Shown: piece after piece, positions 1 through 6,275 of the stretch
Position numbering within the stretch: position 1 is the first letter of the stretch
Layout of the letters: each line of letters opens with the position of its first letter
Source of the DNA: Erysipelothrix sp. UBA3377
GTDB taxonomy: Bacteria > Bacillota_I > Bacilli_A > Erysipelotrichales > Erysipelotrichaceae
NCBI GenBank assembly: GCA_002359085.1
Contig: DEQB01000056.1
Location: 2,482-9,324 of the forward strand
DNA: 6,843 bases
Direction: 5' to 3'
Notes under the pieces: generated by a model
What the model saw: only the letters and a program-made list of their open reading frames with translations
Database searches by the model: none
What the model was told of the DNA's origin: nothing
Translations under genes and position numbers: made by a program

Positions 1-104
1 AGTGCTAGAATAAAAATAAACAGTCCTACAAAATAAAGTATGACACTCAAGTTGCTGTGGTCGTTGTGTTCGTGTGCACAACTGCCTTTGTTTTCGTGTT
101 TCAT
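1..104 (-). CDS. N-terminus of a metal-efflux membrane protein, probably P1B-type ATPase (partial)
   Basis: Only the first 34 codons are visible; the gene runs off the left edge. The start is the ATG read from 104 down to 102, preceded on the minus strand by a GGGAG ribosome binding site about 7 nt away. The peptide opens with MKHENKGSCAHEHNDHSN, rich in His and Cys and typical of a metal-binding tail. A hydrophobic stretch follows (about residues 19-34, LSVILYFVGLFIFILA) that looks like a first transmembrane helix. This pattern fits heavy-metal P1B-type ATPases of the Zn/Cd/Co class. A cation diffusion facilitator or another metal transporter remains possible because no catalytic motif (DKTGT, CPC) lies inside the window. 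The ArsR/SmtB-type operator at its promoter supports a metal-resistance role. It is transcribed away from the sugar genes and is probably not functionally linked to them. Confidence 0.6.
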   Translation of the reverse strand, partial: MKHENKGSCAHEHNDHSNLSVILYFVGLFIFILA

Positions 105-121
105 AGTAAGTCTCCCTTCAC

Positions 122-143
122 TATATGAACAAGTGCTCATATA
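122..143. promoter_or_regulatory. ArsR/SmtB-family metal-sensor operator (12-2-12 type)
   Basis: This 22-bp inverted repeat has 9 of 11 paired positions complementary; its core is ATATGAACAAGTGCTCATAT. It closely resembles the operators bound by SmtB/CzrA/CadC-type repressors, which carry TGAAC...TTCA half-sites. It lies immediately downstream of the minus-strand -10 box and covers the expected transcription start. A bound repressor would therefore block the metal-efflux gene until metal is sensed. The regulator gene itself is not in the window. Confidence 0.72.
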
Positions 144-144
144 C

Positions 145-172
145 ATTATAGAACAACCCAATCGTAAATCAA
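145..172 (-). promoter_or_regulatory. Promoter of the metal-efflux gene
   Basis: Read on the minus strand there is a perfect -10 box TATAAT (150 to 145) and a -35 box TTGATT (172 to 167), separated by 16 bp. The predicted start, about 7 nt past the -10, falls inside the ArsR-type operator. The leader to the ATG at 104 would be about 35 nt. Confidence 0.7.
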
Positions 173-182
173 GTGTTTTCCG

Positions 183-209
183 TTGTTTTTAATATATATG
201 TGGTATAAT
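183..209 (+). promoter_or_regulatory. Promoter of the amylase-pullulanase operon (extended -10)
   Basis: A perfect TATAAT sits at 204-209, preceded by TG at 201-202 with one intervening base, giving an extended -10. The -35 region is poor: the best candidate is TTGTTT at 183-188 with a short 15-bp spacer. The extended -10 probably carries most of the promoter strength. The expected start near 216 gives a leader of about 26 nt before the ATG at 242. Confidence 0.65.
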
Positions 210-215
210 GGTCGG

Positions 216-227
216 GAAAACGATTTC
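216..227. promoter_or_regulatory. LacI-family operator (MalR- or CcpA-like) at the amylase promoter
   Basis: GAAAACGATTTC is a near-palindrome around a central CG (5 of 6 pairs match), as is typical of LacI/GalR-family operators. It begins 6 nt after the -10 box, on the expected transcription start, so binding should repress. The same 12-mer, within a shared 14-mer ending in CTT... (GAAAACGATTTCTT), recurs at 3624-3635 at the same relative place in the malE promoter. It fits the inner part of the CcpA cre consensus but lacks the outer T and A, so a dedicated maltose repressor is at least as likely. Confidence 0.65.
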
Positions 228-241
228 TTAGGAGTGTGTTT

Positions 242-1693
242 ATGAAAAAGAAAACTATGATTCAGGCCTTTGAGTGGTACATCAACCATGAGGATGCTTA
301 CTATAAAAACATGTTGGAAAAAGTAAAGTTGATTAAAGCGTTGGGGATTGACCAAGTATGGTTACCGCCGGCTTTTAAAGGTCAAAAGGGTATTCATGAT
401 TCTGGTTATGGTGTTTATGATTTGTATGATTTGGGTGCCTTTGATCAAAAGGGTACGATAGAGACCAAATATGGTCATGAAGCGGATTATCTGAAGTTGA
501 TTGAAGCAATCAAAAAAGCGGATTTGGAATTGATTGTGGATGTGGTGTTGAATCACCGTTTGGGTGCAGATGCTACGGAACGTGTTTTGGCTAAAGAAGT
601 AGATATGGATAATCGTTATTTGATTAAGGATACAAAAGAGATTGAAGCGTGGACGCGTTTTGATTTTGAAGGTCGTAACAATCAATACTCTGATTTTAAG
701 TGGAATAAAAATCATTTTAAAGCGGTAGACTTTGATGTTTTAAATCAAAAAAATGCAATTTACTTGTTTGAAGATAAGAGCTGGGATTTACTCGTGGATT
801 CTGAAAACTTTAACTATGATTATCTTATGGGTGCAGATGTTGATTTTTATAATGAAGCTGTACAGGAAGAACTTTTGAGATGGATGGTTTGGTATTATGA
901 ACTGACTGGATTCAATGGTGTCCGTTTGGATGCGATTAAACACATTGATGCGAGATTTTTAAAAGTGGCTTTGCGTAAGTTGCGTGAGCTTAATTCAGAT
1001 ATATTTGCGGTGGGTGAGTATTGGAGTGGTGATTTAAAATCACTACACGATCATTTGATGGACACGGATTTCTCCATGCAGCTTTTCGATGTGCCCCTTC
1101 ACTATAACTTGGTGAATGCATCAGAATACCCTAACTTTGATTTGAGAACATTATACAATGGCACAATTGTCAGTAATAACCCAAATTTTGCGGTGACCTT
1201 TGTGGACAACCACGATACGCAGGTGGGTCAATCTTTGGAATCTTGGGTACAAGGGTGGTTCAAACTCCATGCCTATGCTTTCATTCTATTAAGAGAAGGT
1301 GGAATCCCTTCTGTTTTCTATGCGGATTTATTTGGTAGCAATCATGAAGCAATGCCGGCTGTTAAAAACCTTGATAAAATATTATACTTAAGGAAAGACC
1401 ATATGGTGGGTAGTTTCTTTGATTACATGGACGAACCCCATACCATTGGTTGGTGTTTCACGGGGGATGAGACCGGGGAAGGATTTGTGAGTGTTTTAAA
1501 TATTAATGATCGGACGATGAAACGTATGTTTGTGGGTGTGAGGAATGCGGGAGGTGTCTTTGTGGATTGTTTGAGTGATGATCCCAAACACGTTACCATT
1601 GATCAATACGGCATTGGTTATTTCCCGGTAGAGAAGAGATCACTCTCAGTTTATGTTAAGAAAGAGGGCAATTATAGTGAAAGTATTTTATGA
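242..1693 (+). CDS. amyA: Cytoplasmic alpha-amylase, GH13 subfamily 5
   Basis: This 483-residue enzyme hydrolyses internal alpha-1,4 bonds of maltodextrin or glycogen-like chains. It opens with the subfamily signature (IQAFEWY) and shows all four GH13 conserved regions: DVVLNH at 100-105, VRLDAIKH with the nucleophile D230, AVGEYW with the acid/base E259, and FVDNHD with D325. These numbers lie within three of D231/E261/D328 in the Bacillus licheniformis enzyme. Likely calcium ligands N104, D182, D193, D199 and H234 are also kept. The barrel is followed by a C-terminal beta domain (about 390-475). There is no signal peptide, so it should act inside the cell on imported dextrins. The ATG at 242 is chosen because AGGAG at 230-234 lies 7 nt upstream; a GTG at 236 would be only 1 nt from it. 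The last 17 bases overlap the pullulanase gene. The mRNA is probably controlled by the LacI-type operator at 216-227. Confidence 0.95.
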   Translation: MKKKTMIQAFEWYINHEDAYYKNMLEKVKLIKALGIDQVWLPPAFKGQKGIHDSGYGVYDLYDLGAFDQKGTIETKYGHEADYLKLIEAIKKADLELIVDVVLNHRLGADATERVLAKEVDMDNRYLIKDTKEIEAWTRFDFEGRNNQYSDFKWNKNHFKAVDFDVLNQKNAIYLFEDKSWDLLVDSENFNYDYLMGADVDFYNEAVQEELLRWMVWYYELTGFNGVRLDAIKHIDARFLKVALRKLRELNSDIFAVGEYWSGDLKSLHDHLMDTDFSMQLFDVPLHYNLVNASEYPNFDLRTLYNGTIVSNNPNFAVTFVDNHDTQVGQSLESWVQGWFKLHAYAFILLREGGIPSVFYADLFGSNHEAMPAVKNLDKILYLRKDHMVGSFFDYMDEPHTIGWCFTGDETGEGFVSVLNINDRTMKRMFVGVRNAGGVFVDCLSDDPKHVTIDQYGIGYFPVEKRSLSVYVKKEGNYSESIL

Positions 1694-3521
1694 TGATTTA
1701 AATTTGGTGCGAATCTATACCAAAGATTCAATCCGTTCTATTCGATATAACGGATCTGAGAATACCATTTTAAACCTATCTGAAAAAGATGGATACAAAG
1801 TAATTACGATAAAAGTACCCACCCTGAGAATGGGCGAAAAAGAAAGCTTGTTTATTAATGATGTTGCGTATGAGATTAAACCACGGGGCATTGTGAAAAC
1901 GAAATGGTTTGAAGAAACTTTTGATGCGACAAGTGAAGTAATGGGAGCCGTTGTGAAGGGTGATCAAACAACGTTTACAGTCTATGCACCCACACAGTAT
2001 TCAATGCATTTGAAATTAGAAGATACCATGATTGAAATGGAACGTAAGCGTAACGGTGTGTTCACTACGAGTGTTGAGCAAAACTGTCATGGGATGTCTT
2101 ATATTTATATCATTAATAATGAACTGGGGACAACCGATCCATATGCGAAAGCATCACTACCCAATCGGGGTGGTAGTGTGGTCGTTGATTGGGCTCAGAT
2201 TGATCTTGATATTGCGAAATTAGAAGTTAAAGAGAATCCAATTATCTTAGAAACCCATGTACGAGATTTTTCTATGGATCCAGAGGTGCCTTTTAAACAT
2301 CGTGGGCAGTTCTTGGGTATGTTGGAATCTCATGGTCATTATGGGATGTCTCATATTAAGGATTTGGGAGTTACCCATGTGCAATTGATGCCCATCAATG
2401 ATTTCCAAACGGTGAATGAATTGAATCCGAGTGAGGGTTATAACTGGGGTTATGATCCGATGCAGTTCATGGCTTTGGAGGGTAGTTACAGTAGTAATGT
2501 ACATGATCCAATGCAGGTGATTTATGATTTTGCGAAACTTGTGGATGGCTATCATAAAGCCAACATTGGGATTAATGTTGATGTGGTATTCAACCATACC
2601 TATGAAGTGGACAGCCATCCCTTTCATATATTGGTGCCATATTATTATTATCGATACCATAAGGATTTTGATTTGAGTAATGGTTCTTTTGTGGGAAATG
2701 AGATTGCTTCTGAAGCAAAAATGATGCGTAAGTATATTGTGGAAACCACAAAGTACTATGTGGAAACTTTTAAAATAGATGGCTATCGTTTTGATTTGAT
2801 GGGCTTGTTGGATGTGTTAACGATGAACCTGTCTTTCAAAGCTTGTCAGAAAATTAATCCCCATGTGATGTTTTATGGTGAAGGGTGGCAAATGCCGACG
2901 GTTTTACCGGAACATCTTCAAGCCCATATGTTTAATAATCGTAAAATGCCTGGGATTGGTCACTTTAATGATCGCTTCAGAGATTATATTGCGGGACCTT
3001 TAAATGATGGGGACCTGGGGTATGCGGGCAATGATTTAAGTGAAATCGACAAAGTTAAAGCAGCTTTATTGGGAAACAGTAGTCCCAAGTATGGAGATCA
3101 AGTCTTTGATATGTATCAAAAGAGTGTGAACTATGTGGAGTGCCATGACAACATGACGTTGGCAGATAAAGTTGCGTTGAGTCCTTATGATAAAAAGAAG
3201 GCTTTATTCTTAACGGGCATGGTTCTGTTTTCTCGGGGCATCCCTTTCTTACAGATTGGTCAATCGTTCTTTAGGGATCGAAAGGGTGTCGCGAATAGCT
3301 ATAATTCAAGTGATGATATTAATATGATTCGTTGGCATTATTTGGATGATCATTCTATAATGAATGAAAAGGTTAAGAAGTGGATTAAGGTTCGACAGGA
3401 TATCTTTAAAAACAATGAACAGTATCATATTGATCAATATGGACCGGAGTTACATTTCACCTATGGGCATAAACAAATTATCTTTGATCCGATTGGAAAT
3501 AATATTTTTATTAATGATTAA
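1677..3521 (+). CDS. pulA: Type I pullulanase (alpha-1,6 debranching enzyme, GH13)
   Basis: This 614-residue debranching enzyme cleaves alpha-1,6 links in imported branched maltodextrins, complementing the amylase. An N-terminal beta region (about 1-75) precedes a CBM48/E-set-like domain (about 80-165). The GH13 barrel follows, with the type I pullulanase signature YNWGYDP at 255-261. The four conserved regions are DVVFNH (302-307), DGYRFDLMG with nucleophile D373, FYGEGW with acid/base E402, and VECHDN with D491. There is no signal peptide, so it is cytoplasmic. The GTG at 1677 is preferred: AGAGGG (1663-1668) lies 8 nt upstream, and the protein then begins MKVFYDDLN. An in-frame ATG at 1653 has a weaker site and would add 8 residues. 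It overlaps the amylase by 17 nt, which suggests translational coupling. The C-terminus looks roughly 50 residues shorter than the Bacillus subtilis protein, ending within the usual final beta domain. A terminator begins at the stop codon. Confidence 0.94.
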   Translation: MKVFYDDLNLVRIYTKDSIRSIRYNGSENTILNLSEKDGYKVITIKVPTLRMGEKESLFINDVAYEIKPRGIVKTKWFEETFDATSEVMGAVVKGDQTTFTVYAPTQYSMHLKLEDTMIEMERKRNGVFTTSVEQNCHGMSYIYIINNELGTTDPYAKASLPNRGGSVVVDWAQIDLDIAKLEVKENPIILETHVRDFSMDPEVPFKHRGQFLGMLESHGHYGMSHIKDLGVTHVQLMPINDFQTVNELNPSEGYNWGYDPMQFMALEGSYSSNVHDPMQVIYDFAKLVDGYHKANIGINVDVVFNHTYEVDSHPFHILVPYYYYRYHKDFDLSNGSFVGNEIASEAKMMRKYIVETTKYYVETFKIDGYRFDLMGLLDVLTMNLSFKACQKINPHVMFYGEGWQMPTVLPEHLQAHMFNNRKMPGIGHFNDRFRDYIAGPLNDGDLGYAGNDLSEIDKVKAALLGNSSPKYGDQVFDMYQKSVNYVECHDNMTLADKVALSPYDKKKALFLTGMVLFSRGIPFLQIGQSFFRDRKGVANSYNSSDDINMIRWHYLDDHSIMNEKVKKWIKVRQDIFKNNEQYHIDQYGPELHFTYGHKQIIFDPIGNNIFIND

Positions 3522-3545
3522 AGCCACTTCTGAGTGGTTTTTTTT
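3521..3545 (+). terminator. Rho-independent terminator after pullulanase
   Basis: The arms AAGCCACT (3521-3528) and AGTGGTTT (3533-3540) pair over 8 bp (one G-T wobble) around a TCTG loop, and run into eight T residues (3538-3545). The hairpin begins on the last base of the pullulanase stop codon. It should end the amylase-pullulanase transcript before the malE promoter. Confidence 0.85.
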
Positions 3546-3555
3546 GATTATTTCG

Positions 3556-3567
3556 GAATACGTTTTC
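3556..3567. promoter_or_regulatory. Candidate upstream LacI-type operator
   Basis: GAATACGTTTTC is a CG-centred near-palindrome (5 of 6 pairs) and matches the reverse complement of the main operator (GAAATCGTTTTC) at 10 of 12 positions. It lies 20 bp upstream of the malE -35 box, with its centre 68 bp from the centre of the 3624-3635 site. It could be an auxiliary site for the same regulator or a degenerate cre. The match may be chance in A+T-rich DNA. Confidence 0.35.
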
Positions 3568-3587
3568 TGAAATCGCATACATTACTC

Positions 3588-3615
3588 TTTACAATTATCC
3601 AAATCGTGTTATACT
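3588..3615 (+). promoter_or_regulatory. Promoter of the malEFG operon
   Basis: The -35 box TTTACA (3588-3593) and -10 box TATACT (3610-3615) are 16 bp apart. TG at 3607-3608 adds an extended -10 element, as at the amylase promoter. Transcription should begin near 3622, giving a leader of about 38 nt. The preceding terminator makes this an independent transcription unit. Confidence 0.72.
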
Positions 3616-3622
3616 AATATTG

Positions 3623-3645
3623 AGAAAACGATTTCTTGGTTTTCT
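3623..3645 (+). other. Possible 5'-terminal mRNA hairpin in the malE leader
   Basis: AGAAAAC (3623-3629) pairs perfectly with GTTTTCT (3639-3645) across a 9-nt loop. The hairpin would sit at the extreme 5' end of the predicted malE transcript and stop one base before the AAGGAGG ribosome binding site (3647-3653). It is A-T-rich and weak, and its first arm is also half of the DNA operator, so it may be incidental. If real, it could protect the 5' end of the mRNA. Confidence 0.3.
3624..3635. promoter_or_regulatory. LacI-family operator (MalR- or CcpA-like) at the malE promoter
   Basis: GAAAACGATTTC is identical to the site at 216-227, and the identity extends through CTT... to GAAAACGATTTCTT. 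It starts 8 nt after the -10 box, on or just past the expected transcription start, so a bound regulator should block initiation. The repeated placement at two functionally linked promoters is the main evidence that it is a real operator. Confidence 0.68.
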
Positions 3646-3659
3646 GAAGGAGGAATATA

Positions 3660-4865
3660 ATGAAAAAGTTTATGAAGATCTTATTAGTATCAATCATTGC
3701 ATTTGCATTGGTAGCATGTGGTGCTAAAGAAGGCGACAAGGGTGGAGAAACCGGACAAACTTATGAATTAAGCTTGTGGGGTTCCCAAGACGACCAAGAG
3801 CTATTGGCTGAATTGGTAGAGGCGTTTAAGGCAACAGATCCTGACAACACATATAATATAACATTGGGTGTTGTGGGTGAACCAGATGCAAGAGACAAAG
3901 TGCTTGAAGATTTGGACGCTTCAGCGGATGTGTTTGCATTCCCTAATGATCAAATTCGTGAATTAGTGGACGCGGGTGCTCTTTATGAGATTACTTTAAA
4001 CAAGGCAGAAATTACTGCAGCGAACCAAGAGGGTTCAATTGAAGCTGTTACATTAGATGGTGCTATGTATGGTATTCCATTTACAGCGGATAACGGATAC
4101 TTCTTGTATTATGATTCAAATGTTTTCACAGCAGAAGATGTTGAAACACTTGAAGGCTTGGCAGCTAAAGCTGCTGAAAATGGAACTAAAGTATTTGTTC
4201 CAGTAAGCAATAGCTGGTATATTGCATCATTCTTCTTAGGTGCAGGAAATACAATTAAATATGAAGATGGTAAACAAATTGTAGACTTTAACAACGAAAC
4301 TGGTCTTAAGGTTGGGGAATACATTCGTGAACTTCTTAAATCACCAGGTGTGATTGCTGGACTAACAGATGAAGAGTTTATGGCTGGTGTTGCTGATGGT
4401 TCAATCTCAGCAGGTTGGTCAGGAACATGGACAGCTTCACAATTCCAAGAAGCTTATGGCGATGGATATGCAGCAACTAAATTACCTACAATCAACCTAG
4501 ACGGTGTAACAACACAATTGGGAAGCTTCGGTGGATATAAAGTGTACGGTATTAACTCCGCTACAAAACATCCTGAACAAGCAATGGCATTGGCAGAATT
4601 CTTATCCAATGAATCAAGTCAAGCTAGAAGATTTGAATTACGTAATATCGGACCTTCAAACTTAGTTGTGGGTGCTAGTGATGCAGTTCTTGCTGATAAG
4701 GCTTTAGCAGCATTGGCAGCACAAGGTGTTTACGCAGTGAGTCAAAAAGACGTAACGGGTTCATACTGGACACCTGCGGAAGCATTTGGTACTGAATTGG
4801 TAAATGGTTACTCCGGTGACATGCAAGCATTGCTTGATGAAATGGTTAGCCAAATCAATCAATAA
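3660..4865 (+). CDS. malE: Maltodextrin-type ABC transporter substrate-binding lipoprotein
   Basis: This 401-residue extracellular sugar-binding protein delivers its ligand to the MalF/MalG channel encoded just downstream. A lipoprotein signal peptide is clear: basic MKKFMK, a hydrophobic core, then the lipobox LVAC with the lipidated Cys at 20. The mature part has family 1 solute-binding features: an opening strand YELSLWGSQDD, the YGIPFTADNGYFLYYDS segment (from 137) near the hinge and cleft, SAGWSGTWT (250-257), and the late ALAEFLSNESSQ helix (311 on). Aromatic residues around these segments suit a carbohydrate ligand. A maltodextrin substrate is inferred from the amylase, the pullulanase and the shared operator; another oligosaccharide cannot be excluded by sequence alone. 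A perfect AAGGAGG lies 6 nt before the ATG, which implies strong translation, as expected for a binding protein needed in excess. Confidence 0.9.
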   Translation: MKKFMKILLVSIIAFALVACGAKEGDKGGETGQTYELSLWGSQDDQELLAELVEAFKATDPDNTYNITLGVVGEPDARDKVLEDLDASADVFAFPNDQIRELVDAGALYEITLNKAEITAANQEGSIEAVTLDGAMYGIPFTADNGYFLYYDSNVFTAEDVETLEGLAAKAAENGTKVFVPVSNSWYIASFFLGAGNTIKYEDGKQIVDFNNETGLKVGEYIRELLKSPGVIAGLTDEEFMAGVADGSISAGWSGTWTASQFQEAYGDGYAATKLPTINLDGVTTQLGSFGGYKVYGINSATKHPEQAMALAEFLSNESSQARRFELRNIGPSNLVVGASDAVLADKALAALAAQGVYAVSQKDVTGSYWTPAEAFGTELVNGYSGDMQALLDEMVSQINQ

Positions 4866-4876
4866 TTTGTTGATGT

Positions 4877-4897
4877 GAGGGGAACGCGTTTCCCCTC
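4877..4897 (+). promoter_or_regulatory. malE-malF intergenic stem-loop (GC-rich)
   Basis: GAGGGGAA (4877-4884) pairs perfectly with TTCCCCTC (4890-4897) around a 5-nt CGCGT loop, 11 nt after the malE stop codon. The following bases (TTATTTA) are not a continuous T tract, so it is at best a leaky terminator. Such hairpins after a binding-protein gene commonly stabilise the upstream mRNA or reduce expression of the permease genes. That role is inferred here. Confidence 0.65.
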
Positions 4898-4914
4898 TTA
4901 TTTATGAAAGAGGG
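4893..4914 (+). promoter_or_regulatory. Alternative hairpin sequestering the malF ribosome binding site
   Basis: CCCTCTT (4893-4899) is perfectly complementary to AAGAGGG (4908-4914), the malF ribosome binding site, with an 8-nt loop between them. It shares 4893-4897 with the 3' arm of the 4877-4897 stem, so the two cannot form together. Formation would hide the malF initiation signal; formation of the upstream stem would free it. Confidence 0.4.
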
Positions 4915-4919
4915 TTATT

Positions 4920-6275
4920 ATGAAGAAAATCAAAGACAATTTTAGTTTGTTGATAAATGGTTTCAAAGATGGTGATAAGAATACCCGTCTCTCTTATTTA
5001 GTTATGGGTGCAGGATCTTTCCTTAGAGGACAAATAGGTCGTGGTTTGGCGTATCTATCTGTGCAAGTTGGTATTCTGGTTTATTTATTTATCTCCGGAT
5101 TTGACAGAATCAAGGGTTTGGCCACCTTGGGTACTGTAGAGCAAGGCCGCGTCTTTGATGAAAGTCGTGGAATTTACATTTACTCTCAGGGTGATAACTC
5201 TATGTTGTTTTTACTCTTTGGTGTTTTAGCTGTTATTCTTATTATAGTTTTAATTGGTGTTTATATTGCAAACATTAAAAATGCAATTGCCAATCAAAAA
5301 CTACTGGAGTCAGGTGAGGCTTTACCTACCTTAAGAGAAGATGTAAAAGAACTCTTGGATAATAAGTATCATATTTCTATATTGAGTTTACCGACATTGA
5401 CTACGGCAATCTTTACCATTTTGCCACTGATCTTTATGATCTTAATTGCATTTACCAATTTTGATCAAAACCATCAGCCTCCCGGTAATTTATTTACATG
5501 GGTTGGTTTGAAGAACTTCCAAGATTTGTTTTATAACAACAGATTGATTTCTGGAACATTCTTTGCGTTATTAAGATGGACCTTTATTTGGGCATTTTTT
5601 GCGACATTCTTAAACTATCTATTTGGTATGATGTTAGCGATGCTTATTAACTATAAAGAAATTAAATACAAGAAAATGTGGAGAACAGTTTTCGTTATTA
5701 CAATAGCGATTCCACAATTCGTAAGTTTACTGCTCATGTCTCAATTGTTAAGTGACTATGGTGGGGTAAACGTTATTATTACCAGTTTGGGATTTGAACG
5801 GATTAAGTTCCTATCAGATCCAACGTTGGCTAAAATTACAGTTATCGTGGTTAACCTTTGGGTAGGGGTTCCTTATAGTATGTTGATTACTTCAGGAATT
5901 TTGATGAATATTCCCCGAGATATGTATGAAAGTGCTAAAATAGATGGTGCTGGGCCTGTGGTTCAGTTCTTCAAAATTACACTGCCTTACATGTTAAGTG
6001 TAACGGGACCGTATTTGATTACTCAGTTTGTGGGTAACTTGAATAACTTTAACGTTATCTATCTCTTAACGGGTGGTGGACCCATCACATTGAACTACTT
6101 CCAAGCGGGTCATACAGACCTGTTGGTAACGTGGCTCTATAAGCTCACCGTAACTGAAAAGAACTATGCGATGGCATCTTCACTGGGTATTATAATCTTT
6201 GTGATCACAGCGACCTTGTCATTGGTTGTATTTAGAAAAGTTACTGCAGAAGATAAGGAAGGGGCGTTCCAATAA
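4920..6275 (+). CDS. malF: Maltodextrin ABC transporter permease, MalF type
   Basis: This 451-residue inner-membrane subunit forms the translocation channel with MalG. Hydrophobic segments lie at about 43-60, 95-117, 157-178, 217-243, 256-276, 303-327, 357-380 and 421-438. The two N-terminal segments before the core permease domain, with an intervening loop of about 35 residues (61-94), match the extended MalF/MdxF architecture (about 435 residues in Bacillus subtilis). The EAA loop that docks on the ATPase is YESAKIDGAG (336-345), followed by FFKITLP (350-356). A VGLKNFQDLF segment (195-204) marks the start of the binding-protein-dependent transport domain. The ATG at 4920 has AAGAGGG (4908-4914) 5 nt upstream, and that site can be masked by a hairpin. 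The stop overlaps the next start by one base (TAATG), so MalF and MalG are probably translationally coupled. Confidence 0.92.
   Translation: MKKIKDNFSLLINGFKDGDKNTRLSYLVMGAGSFLRGQIGRGLAYLSVQVGILVYLFISGFDRIKGLATLGTVEQGRVFDESRGIYIYSQGDNSMLFLLFGVLAVILIIVLIGVYIANIKNAIANQKLLESGEALPTLREDVKELLDNKYHISILSLPTLTTAIFTILPLIFMILIAFTNFDQNHQPPGNLFTWVGLKNFQDLFYNNRLISGTFFALLRWTFIWAFFATFLNYLFGMMLAMLINYKEIKYKKMWRTVFVITIAIPQFVSLLLMSQLLSDYGGVNVIITSLGFERIKFLSDPTLAKITVIVVNLWVGVPYSMLITSGILMNIPRDMYESAKIDGAGPVVQFFKITLPYMLSVTGPYLITQFVGNLNNFNVIYLLTGGGPITLNYFQAGHTDLLVTWLYKLTVTEKNYAMASSLGIIIFVITATLSLVVFRKVTAEDKEGAFQ

Noticed and set aside
236..244. GTG at 236 as the amylase start
   Set aside because: It is 1 nt from the AGGAG ribosome binding site, too close; the ATG at 242 is 7 nt away and fits the family N-terminus.
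146..355. Minus-strand open frame across the divergent promoter region and amylase start
   Set aside because: It covers the promoters and operators and the 5' end of a clearly conserved amylase, has no recognisable product, and no convincing ribosome binding site; it is an antisense shadow.
362..715. Minus-strand open frame opposite the amylase
   Set aside because: The plus strand encodes conserved GH13 motifs here; the antisense product is low-complexity (Ile/Thr/Phe-rich) and unlike any family I recognise.
2247..2660. Minus-strand open frame opposite the pullulanase
   Set aside because: It is complementary to the YNWGYDP and DVVFNH regions of the pullulanase and its product (many His, Met, Ile) looks like antisense of a real gene.
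3364..3570. Plus-strand open frame running through the pullulanase end and terminator
   Set aside because: It translates the terminator and the malE upstream sites and does not resemble the missing pullulanase C-terminus, so it is not evidence of a frameshift.
4109..4324. Minus-strand open frame opposite malE
   Set aside because: It lies wholly inside the conserved binding-protein gene with no promoter or binding site of its own.
4877..4905. malE-malF stem as a full rho-independent terminator
   Set aside because: The stem is strong but is followed by TTATTTA rather than a T tract, and malF has no clear promoter of its own in the 54-nt gap, so complete termination is unlikely.
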